Shown here piece after piece: positions 1 to 7,181 of a stretch of DNA of 36,376 nucleotides (position 1 is its first letter; every line of letters begins with the position of its first letter). Both the position numbers and the translations under genes were made by a program. The notes under the pieces were generated by a model. That model was not told the DNA's origin, did not search any database, and worked only from the letters and a program-made list of their open reading frames with translations. This DNA comes from Candidatus Gastranaerophilales bacterium (GTDB lineage Bacteria > Cyanobacteriota > Vampirovibrionia > Gastranaerophilales > Gastranaerophilaceae): NCBI GenBank assembly GCA_944325605.1, contig CALVAX010000017.1, positions 1 to 36,376 of the forward strand, written 5' to 3'.

Positions 1-157
1 GTTTGTCATTCGGGAGTTTCCTTTGGTAACCAGCGCTACCAAACCTCTCACAAAACAATACTTAATTGTTTTGCTCGGCAGAGTGCCACGTCCCGATTTA
101 TTTATATTTTGTTTGTCATTCGGGAGTTTCTCTGGTAACCAGCGCTACCCGAAACTC
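1..157. repeat. Two copies of a hairpin-forming repeat
   Basis: Positions 1-47 and 111-157 share the first 20 bases exactly (GTTTGTCATTCGGGAGTTTC) and then diverge slightly. Both can fold around the same 8-base loop, ACCAGCGC. Copy 1 pairs TTTGGTA (22-28) with TACCAAA (37-43), plus GAG/CTC outside. Copy 2 pairs GGTA (134-137) with TACC (146-149) inside GAGTTTC (124-130)/GAAACTC (151-157). The stem bases differ between copies but stay paired. The similarity continues weakly downstream (GCAGAG and CCCGA motifs), so the true unit is perhaps 80-100 bp. Confidence 0.7.
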
Positions 158-295
158 TTGCCGCGCAGAGGAGTGTTATTCCCGAAATTGCCTGTTTCGC
201 TCAATTCAACAAATGTTGATACTGTACAAAACCTGACTTTGATGTGTCCGCAAGATTTTGTTATTTACAATCTTGACTCAATCGACACATTACAA

Positions 296-323
296 ATTCT
301 ATCACCTAAAATTTTATTGTCAA
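296..323 (-). promoter_or_regulatory. Candidate minus-strand promoter, no gene in view
   Basis: On the minus strand TTGACA (318-323) is followed after 16 bases by TAGAAT (296-301). It would start a transcript near 289 running leftward through the nested hairpin and both repeat copies. The 16-base spacing matches the tuf, uvrA and matrixin-like promoters in this window. No start codon with a ribosome site follows before the window ends. Confidence 0.4.
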
Positions 324-329
324 ATGAAA

Positions 330-923
330 CTAATCTTCTGACGTGTTAGGATTATTCTTTTTTATATCACTTCCGGAACGTGTGTATTTTTCCAGCATAA
401 GCTGCTTATCTTTCCGCTGAAGCGATGTGAATTGTCCATATTTTTCATAACACATTACACTGTCTTCGGTACACGGGCCGTAAATCTTATCCAGGCCCAA
501 GATGTAACCGATTTCTGGCAATAGATATTTGTACAGTTCGTCATTTGAAACAGGTTTGTTATCTTTATTAATCTTATAGATAACTAAATTTGCCCTGTTT
601 ATATATCCCTGATCCATATTTGTAAAATATCCGGTTGTTTCAAATCTTTTCGGATATATGATAAAATATGGTGTTTTTTCATTCAAAAACTGAATTTTTA
701 TCGGTGCATTATTTGAGAAGAACCTTGTTGAATTATAACGGAATTTAACCCGATTGTTAGATGCCTGCGCCCAGGTGCTGAAGGCTCTTTGTATCACCGA
801 ACTGTACTCGCTTTCGGGAAGATATACGTCAATGTTTGTTACTCCCCATCTTGGCATTGAATAGCCAAATGCACTGCTTGCGCCTAATAAAAATATTCCG
901 ATTGTTAATAATATCTTTTTCAT
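330..923 (-). CDS. Exported matrixin-like protein lacking zinc ligands
   Basis: This 197-residue protein starts with a clear Sec signal peptide (residues 1-20, Lys-Lys then a hydrophobic run ending Ala-Phe-Gly). The mature part has the layout of small matrixin/M10-type metalloproteases: a surface-strand opening (MPRWGVTNIDVYLP), a central domain, then the would-be catalytic helix. The family motif is HExxHxxGxxH. Here the equivalent stretch is residues 136-146 (PEIGYILGLDK), with Pro136, Tyr140 and Lys146 where the three histidines should be. Glu137, Gly143 and a Met-turn-like SVMCY (155-159) are kept. I infer an extracytoplasmic, probably non-catalytic member of the fold. The gene has no Shine-Dalgarno site, and a promoter lies directly before the start. 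It is divergent from the SEC-C gene. Function unknown. Confidence 0.75.
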   Translation of the reverse strand: MKKILLTIGIFLLGASSAFGYSMPRWGVTNIDVYLPESEYSSVIQRAFSTWAQASNNRVKFRYNSTRFFSNNAPIKIQFLNEKTPYFIIYPKRFETTGYFTNMDQGYINRANLVIYKINKDNKPVSNDELYKYLLPEIGYILGLDKIYGPCTEDSVMCYEKYGQFTSLQRKDKQLMLEKYTRSGSDIKKNNPNTSED

Positions 924-929
924 ATTTTA

Positions 930-957
930 ATTATAACATATAATTTCTATTTTTCAA
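930..957 (-). promoter_or_regulatory. Promoter touching the start codon (leaderless type)
   Basis: On the minus strand TTGAAA (952-957), a 16-base spacer and a perfect TATAAT (930-935) end 6 bases before the ATG at 921-923. Transcription would begin at or next to the A of ATG. No Shine-Dalgarno sequence exists upstream, so a leaderless mRNA is the simplest reading. Confidence 0.6.
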
Positions 958-1055
958 AATTTTAAATCACCCTGTTCAGGTCTTGAATTTTTTATTTGTT
1001 TTAATTATCCTTATTTCACGTCACAAGACTTTTTTAATATTAAGAGGGAGCTTCA

Positions 1056-2363
1056 ATGGTTATTCAAGATGAATTAAAATCAATTAACGATATAATTAAA
1101 GATTTGGCTTTGTTTATAAGACAGGATGAAGTTATTCAGCCGGATTTTGCAGAATACATTAAGACTATCGGCATTAACACTTCTTCATCAAGTATTCAAT
1201 TTCAGGCAGCATGCTTTAATTATATTTTCGAAAGAAGGCTCGGTGCACAACGCAAATCTGTTTTTGAGATTTATATTGAAAGAAAAGCTGACCTTTCTGA
1301 GGAATCTAAAACAATTGTTGAAGAACTTAAAAACTCAATTGCATCTGTTTTTGAGGTTAAAAGAGTTCTCAGACACGGATTTAGCCTTTATAATATTGTA
1401 AATGAAAAAATTTACGAAGCGCTTTCTCTTGTTAAAATGACTTCATTTAAAGGTATCGGATCCGGCCAGTTTGTTGTGGCAAGAGTATTTTATCACAATA
1501 ATTCCTGCTATTTGCTTGAAATATCCGGCGTGCTGGCTTCCTCAAAAAAAGACGAAGCTTACAGATATGCTGTTGCTAAAATCGTGCAGGAGCCGGAGCT
1601 TGTTTATCTTGATAACCCTGAAAAACAAAAAGAAATTGAGGATGAAGTCGAAAATATTTACACTAAATTTGTTGAATTTTTCGGCACTGATGAAGTTGTG
1701 ACGACTAACAAATTCGCTGATGATTTAATCGGGTTATTCAATGACTTTGAAGAATCCGGACAAAAATCCGATTTTAGCGACAAAATTCAGCTTCCGGAAA
1801 AATACAGATTTTTTGAAGTTAAAGAATTTAACAATAGTTACAATAATTTCCTTGAAAATTCTCTCGGCGGATTTTCTTCACATGAAGAAACTTACGATGT
1901 CGGGATAATTTTTGATAAAGAACTCGGGTTGTATGCGGTACCTTTCTATGGCACCTTTAACAAAATTTTTGAGGCTGAAAATATCAATGATGTTGAAAAT
2001 TTCGACAAATGTATTGAATACTTCTTATTGAATGACAAAATTTCGGCTAATTTAATCAAAAAAGTTGCTTCAAAGCATAAGAATTTTATGGAAATTGTAA
2101 ACAAAGTGCTCCAAAACAGCTACAGACTTGATGATATTTTGAAAAAATATAAAAACAAATATTTGCAAAATAAAATTTTCTCATCAACAACTGTTTTGTA
2201 TAAATCAAAAGCTTTCTCGCAAACTCTCGGGATAATCGAAGAGGCCGAAGAAAAACCGAAACTTGATTTGACACAAATTGATATTTCAAAGATTGGCAGA
2301 AACGATCCTTGTCCTTGCGGCAGCGGGAAAAAGTTCAAAAAATGCTGCGGTGCCAATTTATAA
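1056..2363 (+). CDS. SEC-C motif protein, N-terminal part unknown
   Basis: The 435-residue protein ends in a SEC-C zinc-binding motif (about residues 412-433: [19 protein letters not shown], a C-x-C-x8-CC pattern). This module is also found at the C-terminus of SecA and in YecA-like proteins, where it binds zinc and contacts partners such as SecB or the ribosome. The preceding 400 residues are acidic, rich in Glu, Lys and Phe, without signal peptide or membrane segment, and I do not recognise them. The protein is therefore probably cytoplasmic. The start is supported by GAGGGAG about 8 bases upstream. A hairpin with a short T run follows at 2398-2423. The role is unknown; a link to export or ribosome quality control is only suggested by the motif. 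Confidence 0.75.
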   Translation: MVIQDELKSINDIIKDLALFIRQDEVIQPDFAEYIKTIGINTSSSSIQFQAACFNYIFERRLGAQRKSVFEIYIERKADLSEESKTIVEELKNSIASVFEVKRVLRHGFSLYNIVNEKIYEALSLVKMTSFKGIGSGQFVVARVFYHNNSCYLLEISGVLASSKKDEAYRYAVAKIVQEPELVYLDNPEKQKEIEDEVENIYTKFVEFFGTDEVVTTNKFADDLIGLFNDFEESGQKSDFSDKIQLPEKYRFFEVKEFNNSYNNFLENSLGGFSSHEETYDVGIIFDKELGLYAVPFYGTFNKIFEAENINDVENFDKCIEYFLLNDKISANLIKKVASKHKNFMEIVNKVLQNSYRLDDILKKYKNKYLQNKIFSSTTVLYKSKAFSQTLGIIEEAEEKPKLDLTQIDISKIGRNDPCPCGSGKKFKKCCGANL

Positions 2364-2397
2364 ACATAAATAATTTTAAGCTTTGACTATCCAACAT

Positions 2398-2423
2398 GGC
2401 AAAAATATTTTTGCCTGTGTTTT
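2398..2423 (+). terminator. Palindrome after SEC-C gene, weak terminator
   Basis: GGCAAAAATATTTTTGCC (2398-2415) is a perfect 18-base palindrome followed by TGTGTTTT. Only three G-C pairs hold the stem and the T run is short. It lies between two plus-strand genes, so it may be a weak terminator or attenuator before the HAD gene. Confidence 0.4.
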
Positions 2424-2431
2424 AAAATAAT

Positions 2432-3376
2432 ATGCGGGTAAACAGCGTAAATATCAATAGTAATAAAAATTCTAAAACAGCTCAACAGCCGGTATTTGGG
2501 TTGAGTTTAATTAATGCTGCCGGAAAAAATTTAAAAAATAATATAAAAATTGTATTTTCTGATATTGACGGTACTATAAGCAAGAACAGCGATTATTTAA
2601 CCGACAGAACGAAAAACGCAATAAATTATCTGCAAAGCCGGAATATACCGGTGGTTTTGATAACTGCGCGCTGTTATAATGATACTTTGCCAATTATTGA
2701 TCAGTTTGAACGAAAGCCTGAATATACAATTGTGCTTCAGGGTGGAGGTTTGATTGACAAATCTGGTAAATATTTGTATGAAAATTCAATATCTTCAAGG
2801 GCAGCCAAAAATCTTGTCAGATGGTTTAAGTCAATCAGGAAAAATGATAAAAATTCTCATCTGATTTTGTATTTTAATGACCAGCCATATTCTTTGAGTA
2901 AGATTCAGTTTCCCTGGAAAACTTGTACTCCTGTTAAAAATGTAAATTCTTATTCAGAACTTTTTGATGGAAACATGAAACTTAAAAAAGCGATTATTTA
3001 TAAAACTGATGCGTATAAAGCAGATTACAACAGTAATTCTGTAATTCAATCATTTAATTCCGCTCGAATATCGGAGCTTGGTATAAATTCGTCAGGTTCA
3101 AGTGTCTTAGAATTCCAGAATAAATGGGTTTCAAAAGATAAAGCAATTGATTTTCTGCTCCGTGCATTGAAAATTAGCCCTCAAAATGCAATGGTTATCG
3201 GCGATTCTGCAAATGATATTCCAATGTTTGATTTTTTGCGCAGACAAAACGGGCTTGCGGTTGCAATGGGTAATGCGGATAGTATTGTTAAAAAACATGC
3301 CAATGCATTTACATCTGATGTGAATAATGACGGTTTTGCAAATGCAATAGAGCATTTATTTGATATGGTTGTTTAG
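2432..3376 (+). CDS. HAD-superfamily (Cof-type) phosphatase
   Basis: A 314-residue cytoplasmic hydrolase. All four HAD motifs are visible: motif I SDIDGT (nucleophile Asp44, acid/base Asp46), motif II Thr78 in VVLITAR, the motif III lysine in the SKDKAIDFLL region, and motif IV GDSANDIPMF (257-266). The cap between motifs II and III and the final AVAMGNA segment fit the Cof/IIB subfamily, which removes phosphate from sugar phosphates or other small metabolites. The substrate cannot be read from the sequence. About 38 extra residues precede motif I, Asn/Ser/Lys-rich with a PVFGLSL segment. I have seen similar Phe-Gly-containing tags on unrelated proteins of this presumed lineage. No Shine-Dalgarno site precedes the ATG; TAAAAT lies 3 bases upstream. 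It is convergent with maf. Confidence 0.85.
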   Translation: MRVNSVNINSNKNSKTAQQPVFGLSLINAAGKNLKNNIKIVFSDIDGTISKNSDYLTDRTKNAINYLQSRNIPVVLITARCYNDTLPIIDQFERKPEYTIVLQGGGLIDKSGKYLYENSISSRAAKNLVRWFKSIRKNDKNSHLILYFNDQPYSLSKIQFPWKTCTPVKNVNSYSELFDGNMKLKKAIIYKTDAYKADYNSNSVIQSFNSARISELGINSSGSSVLEFQNKWVSKDKAIDFLLRALKISPQNAMVIGDSANDIPMFDFLRRQNGLAVAMGNADSIVKKHANAFTSDVNNDGFANAIEHLFDMVV

Positions 3377-3403
3377 TTTTGCAAATTTTACAGGACTATG
3401 CCT

Positions 3404-3967
3404 CTAGGTATTTTCGAGTAATTTAAGCGTGGTATCGCCGCATAGACCGATAATATTTTCAAGACTGCCTTCGTAACCTTTTATATAACCTTCAGGCATT
3501 TCCTGAATTCCGTAAGAGCCTGCTTTGTCGTATGGCTTGAAGTTTGTTATATAAAAATCTATTTGTTCATCTGTCAGTTTTTCAAACTCAACTCTGCTTG
3601 TAACAGAGCAGATTTTTTCTTTTCCGGAAGCTGTGTCGATTACCGCAATTGAAGTCACAACGTCGTGTTTACGTCCTGAAAGTTTTTTGAGCATGTCATA
3701 AGCTTCCATATAATCATGAGGTTTCCCTAAAATCTTTCCGTCCAGAACAACAACCGTGTCCGCCCCGATGATTACGGCAGCTTCTTTCACAAACGGCAAA
3801 ACAGCATGAGCCTTATTATAAGCAAGTTTCTCCACAAAAGAGTAAGAAAAATCCGTCACTGTGTGATCCTCCTGATACGGTGACGGCAATACTTCAAACT
3901 TTATATTATGTTGTTTTAAAATATCCGCTCTTCTTGGTGAAGAAGAAGCCAGGATTATTTTCCCCAT
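3404..3967 (-). CDS. maf: Maf nucleotide pyrophosphatase (dTTP/UTPase type)
   Basis: A 187-residue Maf/HAM1-fold protein, the usual length. The N-terminal ILASSSPRR loop (5-13) binds the substrate phosphates. Asp70 in GADTVVV is the catalytic/metal residue, and GKPHD (81-85) with the following LSGRKHDVVTS block is typical. AGSYGIQ near residue 150 fits the YhdE-like group, which hydrolyses dTTP, UTP and modified pyrimidine triphosphates to monophosphates and pyrophosphate. In other bacteria the family is tied to cell-division arrest and to cleaning the nucleotide pool. The start has GAGG 7 bases upstream, but that GAGG lies in one arm of a long hairpin (3975-4007). The gene follows the 80-residue unknown gene on the same strand. 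Confidence 0.92.
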   Translation of the reverse strand: MGKIILASSSPRRADILKQHNIKFEVLPSPYQEDHTVTDFSYSFVEKLAYNKAHAVLPFVKEAAVIIGADTVVVLDGKILGKPHDYMEAYDMLKKLSGRKHDVVTSIAVIDTASGKEKICSVTSRVEFEKLTDEQIDFYITNFKPYDKAGSYGIQEMPEGYIKGYEGSLENIIGLCGDTTLKLLENT

Positions 3968-3974
3968 TTCAATA

Positions 3975-4007
3975 CCTCTTTTTTACTATTTTAGTATAAA
4001 AAAGAGG
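3975..4007 (-). promoter_or_regulatory. Hairpin covering the maf ribosome-binding site
   Basis: Between the upstream small gene and maf, the minus-strand RNA can pair CCTCTTTTTT-AT-ACT with AGTAAAAAAGAGG across a 5-base loop (two bases bulged). The terminal GAGG of this hairpin (3975-3978) is the Shine-Dalgarno site of maf. It could hold down maf translation. The first arm ends in a U-rich run but is A/T-dominated, so termination efficiency is doubtful. Confidence 0.5.
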
Positions 4008-4018
4008 CATTTCAAACT

Positions 4019-4261
4019 TTAATATTGTGCGGCCGGGGATTTTTGGTATTTAGCCGTACGGGCATTTATTGCATAACAAGCGATGTTCAATTTTTGTTTT
4101 AGAACCATCATATTTCTTGCCATGCTGGCATAATCATTCATTGCACCCATCATTTTGTCAGGGTCAACCATTGATTCTGTGTTATCATGGTTATCAACTT
4201 TTTCTTCTGCGTATTTTTTGACTAACAACTGGTCAATATAGTCTTCAGCACCTATTGCCAT
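4019..4261 (-). CDS. Small protein of unknown function
   Basis: An 80-residue protein without signal peptide or membrane segment. The N-terminal part is acidic and probably helical (EDYIDQLLVKKYAEEKV). The middle is Met-rich (MMGAMNDYASMARNMMVLKQK), and the C-terminal tail is basic. A strong Shine-Dalgarno site (GGGAGGA, about 6 bases before ATG) makes it very likely to be expressed. Its stop lies 51 bases before the maf start, and the hairpin covering the maf ribosome site fills that gap, so the two may be cotranscribed. I do not recognise a family. Confidence 0.65.
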   Translation of the reverse strand: MAIGAEDYIDQLLVKKYAEEKVDNHDNTESMVDPDKMMGAMNDYASMARNMMVLKQKLNIACYAINARTAKYQKSPAAQY

Positions 4262-4513
4262 ACGTGTCCTCCCTATGAAATTTTCCTATTAATGTTTGTG
4301 TGTGAGATATCCGCGGGATATTTCCTTTCTCATATCCCATATATTCCTTATATATCTATTAAGTATTTCTTTCCCTGAAAATTGCCTAATTTTCCCGGTT
4401 TATTAAGAAATATTAAATTAAATTTATACATTTTCAAACCTGAATAGGTCTAAAACCCATATTTTACAAGCATTACAGACAATTATAAAAAATATCAGAA
4501 ACTTTATTTTTTT
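4262..4513. other. Divergent intergenic region
   Basis: It holds the upstream signals of the 80-residue gene (minus) and the U32-like gene (plus). A palindrome, GATATCCGCGGGATAT-like, lies near 4306-4322 and could be an operator or hairpin. A TATAAA at 4484-4489 with TTTACA at 4463-4468 is a possible plus-strand promoter. I see no gene in it. Confidence 0.4.
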
Positions 4514-4537
4514 ATGAAATATGCATATAATACTTTT

Positions 4538-6208
4538 ATGAAAGAAATTGTGGTTGTTTCACCGGTGAAAAAACCGGAAGATATAGAGCTTTTTTGCAGC
4601 AAGACGCATTGCAGAGATTATTACGTCTATTATAAAAAATTTCTTAATAATAATTTTGAATATGTCAATCAATTTGTAGAAATTGCAAAAAATAATGACT
4701 GCAGGATTTATATAAATTTCAAACACGATATTACGGAGGATAATCTTCCTGAAATAAAGAAGATGCTAAAGTTTCTTAAAACCTCCGGGATAGATGGAAT
4801 TTTTATAAACAGTTTTGCAATTCTGGAGGCTATAAAAGTATTCAAACTGCCTTTTAAAGTAATTGTGGATTCGTATTTTGATATACATAATCTTGCTGGA
4901 ATTGACTTTATCAGCAATTTCCATAAAGTTGATGAAATTATTATTACAGAAGAAATATATCTGAAAAACATTGCAAAAATTAAGAAATACACAAAACTTC
5001 CGCTGGCAATAGATTCCGACAATTTGCCCTGGTGCGCAGAGGATATAGAAAAATCAGGAGCTGTCGATAAAGTCGTTATAAAAGGCAAATTTGCAACGTC
5101 AGAAGAAATTCTGGAAGGGATTGAACTTGTTGAAAATATTCTCGCAAAACCTAAAATCTTTAAGAACCACAAACTGCCTTTCAAACATGTCAGAAAAAGT
5201 ATTTATCAGACAAATCATTTTACCGGCGACATGGTCTGTGCAGAAGGGAAAGACTTTAAATTCAGCCGCAACATAAGAACTTTTGAATGGGAAATTAAAC
5301 GGGCAAAATGCCTTAGTGAAATTAATTTTGAAAAAAGTGATGATTTTAAAATTAATCTTCGTCTTTCCGAACTTGCGCAGCTTAAGGAGCTTGAAAAATA
5401 TATAAAAAAAATCGGCACAAATCCTATTTATTCAATAGAATACGGTGAAATCCTTTCAACAAGCGACCTTTCGACAAGCAGTTTCAGCGAAATAATTACA
5501 AAAGTCAAAAAGTTCTGCAAAAAGCATGATATAAAATTTCAGCTTTCAACACCAAGAATTTTGATAGAACGTGATTTTGACAGGGTATACGAGTATGTAA
5601 AGCAGCTTCTTCTGGAAACTCCGGTTCCTGACAGCTTGATAATAAATAATATCGGATATTTCTGGGCAGTCATAAATGATGAAGATATCAAACATATTCC
5701 TATAGAAATCGGGCAGGGAATTAATCTTTTAAACAGCCTTTCAATAAAATGTCTGAACAATCTGGCTCCTATAAGTACAGTTGATTTCACGTCGTTTACG
5801 GATATGGAAAGCGCAATTAGAACTATAAAGAAGATAAAAAACATTATTCCAAACCGTAAATATACAATTGCAGGAAATATAAGAGTTCCGACGCTCGGGC
5901 TTTGTCCTTTGAACAATGATAGTGCAATTATTTCGAGGCTATCCTGCACAGCGCCATGCCACAGGGGCGGATTTGCGCTGAATGATCCGACGCTGAAAAA
6001 GATTTATCCATTTACCTGCGACGGATTTTGCAGAATGCACATGTTTGAGGACAAAATCCTTGAGGATTTTGATAACATTGATACCTTGCGCAATGCCGGA
6101 GTAAACGAATTTGTATTTGATTTCAGCGCACTTCATTCAAAATTTATACCCGTGCTGCTGAACAACTTCTTCCAAAGCCGGATGAAAGACCAACTTTTGA
6201 TAAAATAA
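4538..6208 (+). CDS. U32-peptidase-like protein with C-terminal Cys cluster
   Basis: A protein of 556 residues, or 564 if it starts at the upstream ATG at 4514. The N-terminal half has the alternating strand/helix run of U32 TIM barrels (CRIYINFKHDITEDNLPE, then a LKTSGIDGIFI segment). The second half repeats a U32-like pattern (SLIINNIGYFW, then GQGINLLNSLSIKCL, then AGNIRVPTLGLCPLNN). It ends with the family's cysteine-rich block: Cys456, 470, 474, 494 and 498 in short numbering, followed by a GVNEFVFDFS strand. U32 members include collagenase-like peptidases and the Fe-S tRNA or ubiquinone hydroxylases TrhP, UbiU and UbiV. The cysteines suggest a metal- or Fe-S-dependent role rather than proteolysis, but the substrate is unknown. 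I prefer 4538 because a TATAAT ends 6 bases before it and MKEIVVVSPV fits the family start; neither ATG has a Shine-Dalgarno site. Confidence 0.7.
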   Translation: MKEIVVVSPVKKPEDIELFCSKTHCRDYYVYYKKFLNNNFEYVNQFVEIAKNNDCRIYINFKHDITEDNLPEIKKMLKFLKTSGIDGIFINSFAILEAIKVFKLPFKVIVDSYFDIHNLAGIDFISNFHKVDEIIITEEIYLKNIAKIKKYTKLPLAIDSDNLPWCAEDIEKSGAVDKVVIKGKFATSEEILEGIELVENILAKPKIFKNHKLPFKHVRKSIYQTNHFTGDMVCAEGKDFKFSRNIRTFEWEIKRAKCLSEINFEKSDDFKINLRLSELAQLKELEKYIKKIGTNPIYSIEYGEILSTSDLSTSSFSEIITKVKKFCKKHDIKFQLSTPRILIERDFDRVYEYVKQLLLETPVPDSLIINNIGYFWAVINDEDIKHIPIEIGQGINLLNSLSIKCLNNLAPISTVDFTSFTDMESAIRTIKKIKNIIPNRKYTIAGNIRVPTLGLCPLNNDSAIISRLSCTAPCHRGGFALNDPTLKKIYPFTCDGFCRMHMFEDKILEDFDNIDTLRNAGVNEFVFDFSALHSKFIPVLLNNFFQSRMKDQLLIK

Positions 6209-6254
6209 ATTCTCTACCCTCCGGCTCCGCTTCATTCTAAATGATGCAAAATAG

Positions 6255-7097
6255 TTACAGAACGTACTTAACTACAGAATTTGAACCTTGAGAAGACACA
6301 TACAGAACATTTCCGGCAATATGAATACCATAAGGTTTTTGGACATTACCAAGAAGAATTGACACTTCACCTGTTGCGGAAACTTTTAAAACATTATTGT
6401 TGTTATAGTTTGCTATATAAATATTTCCTGCAGCATCGCTTGCCATACCGATAGGCCCGTTTACACGAACATCTTTAATAAAAACGATTTTTTGACCCTG
6501 CGGTGTAATCTTGTAAATTGTGTTGTTTGAAAACCCTGCAATATAAAGATTTCCCGCAGCATCGGTCGTAAGTCCGGTAGGGCTTGGAATATTATTATAA
6601 ACATCATTTGACTGCGGGATTTTAGTTTGTTTTTCTTTTTGAACTTTTTGTTCTGTTTTAATTGTCTGCATATCGGTTTGGAGCATATTTGCAAGCTTCT
6701 GGGCTTTAGGAGCGACATCTGCATTTTGCGGGATTAATGCAAGATAAGCTTTTGCATTATTGTTATCTCCGAGTTTAGAACTTAAAAGAGCTGCTTTATA
6801 GACAGATTCATAATCATCCGGCTTGCGCACTATTATCTGTTTGAATACAGTTAAAGCCGCGTCATATTGTTCAAGTTGTTCAAGAATTGTACCTAAATTA
6901 TAGTAGGCATCTATATAATTAGGTTCAAGAGCCACAGCTTTTTTGAAAGCTTCCATTGAGCGTTCAAATTCGCCCTGTTTGTAATATTCCACCCCTTGAT
7001 TATAGATAAGTTTAGCATCATTACCAGGCTCATCGGCGATTGCCGGCACACTTAACATTAAAATCAGCAGTAATAAAATAGAACTTTTTTTAATCAT
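6255..7097 (-). CDS. Exported TPR and NHL-repeat protein
   Basis: I start this gene at 7097 (280 residues). The resulting N-terminus, MIKKSSILLLLILMLSVPAIA, is a complete Sec signal peptide. A longer frame to 7172 would translate the terminator of the gene upstream. Residues about 30-130 are tetratricopeptide repeats (YNQGVEYYKQGEFERSMEAF, YYNLGTILEQLEQYDAAL), a protein-binding scaffold. After a Lys/Gln-rich linker, residues about 175-280 carry NHL/beta-propeller strands (PTGLTTDAAGNLYIAGFSNN, GIHIAGNVLYVSS), with fewer blades than a full propeller. It is likely periplasmic and may bind a partner or ligand. There is no Shine-Dalgarno site. TACAAT lies 12 bases before the ATG, so the leader would be only a few bases long. 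Confidence 0.75.
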   Translation of the reverse strand: MIKKSSILLLLILMLSVPAIADEPGNDAKLIYNQGVEYYKQGEFERSMEAFKKAVALEPNYIDAYYNLGTILEQLEQYDAALTVFKQIIVRKPDDYESVYKAALLSSKLGDNNNAKAYLALIPQNADVAPKAQKLANMLQTDMQTIKTEQKVQKEKQTKIPQSNDVYNNIPSPTGLTTDAAGNLYIAGFSNNTIYKITPQGQKIVFIKDVRVNGPIGMASDAAGNIYIANYNNNNVLKVSATGEVSILLGNVQKPYGIHIAGNVLYVSSQGSNSVVKYVL

Positions 7098-7136
7098 TTT
7101 TAATAATTTATTGTAGCATCTCTCACATATAATACA

Positions 7137-7158
7137 GGCGCCGTGCGCACACGGCGCC
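7137..7158 (-). terminator. Strong hairpin after 4-alpha-glucanotransferase
   Basis: GGCGCCGTG (7137-7145) and CACGGCGCC (7150-7158) form a perfect 9-bp, almost all G-C stem with a 4-base loop. It begins 23 bases beyond the stop of the glucanotransferase gene. The following U run is weak on either strand. It marks the end of that transcript or protects its 3' end, and it argues against the long N-terminal extension of the next gene. Confidence 0.6.
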
Positions 7159-7181
7159 TTATATTTATACATAATAACAGA

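Larger units (their letters stand above)
1..329. other. Gene-free left edge with repeats and hairpins
   Basis: I see no convincing gene here. A 108-codon open frame covers 23-349 on the plus strand, but it runs through hairpin repeats, has no Shine-Dalgarno site and overlaps the end of the next gene. The stretch holds two copies of a hairpin repeat (listed separately) and a perfect 9-bp hairpin at 51-73. A minus-strand promoter-like pair lies at 296-323. Just downstream of it (in the minus direction) are nested complementary arms: GTGTC/GACAC outside and CAAGATT/AATCTTG inside, at about 245-287. This may be the leader or intergenic RNA of a gene lying left of the window. Confidence 0.5.

Noticed and set aside
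23-349. 108-codon open frame at the left edge
   Set aside because: It crosses the hairpin repeats, lacks a ribosome site, has no recognisable protein features and overlaps the end of the well-supported minus-strand gene.
7098-7172. 25-residue N-terminal extension of the TPR/NHL protein
   Set aside because: It is encoded by the G-C hairpin terminator of the preceding gene, and the signal peptide begins at 7097.
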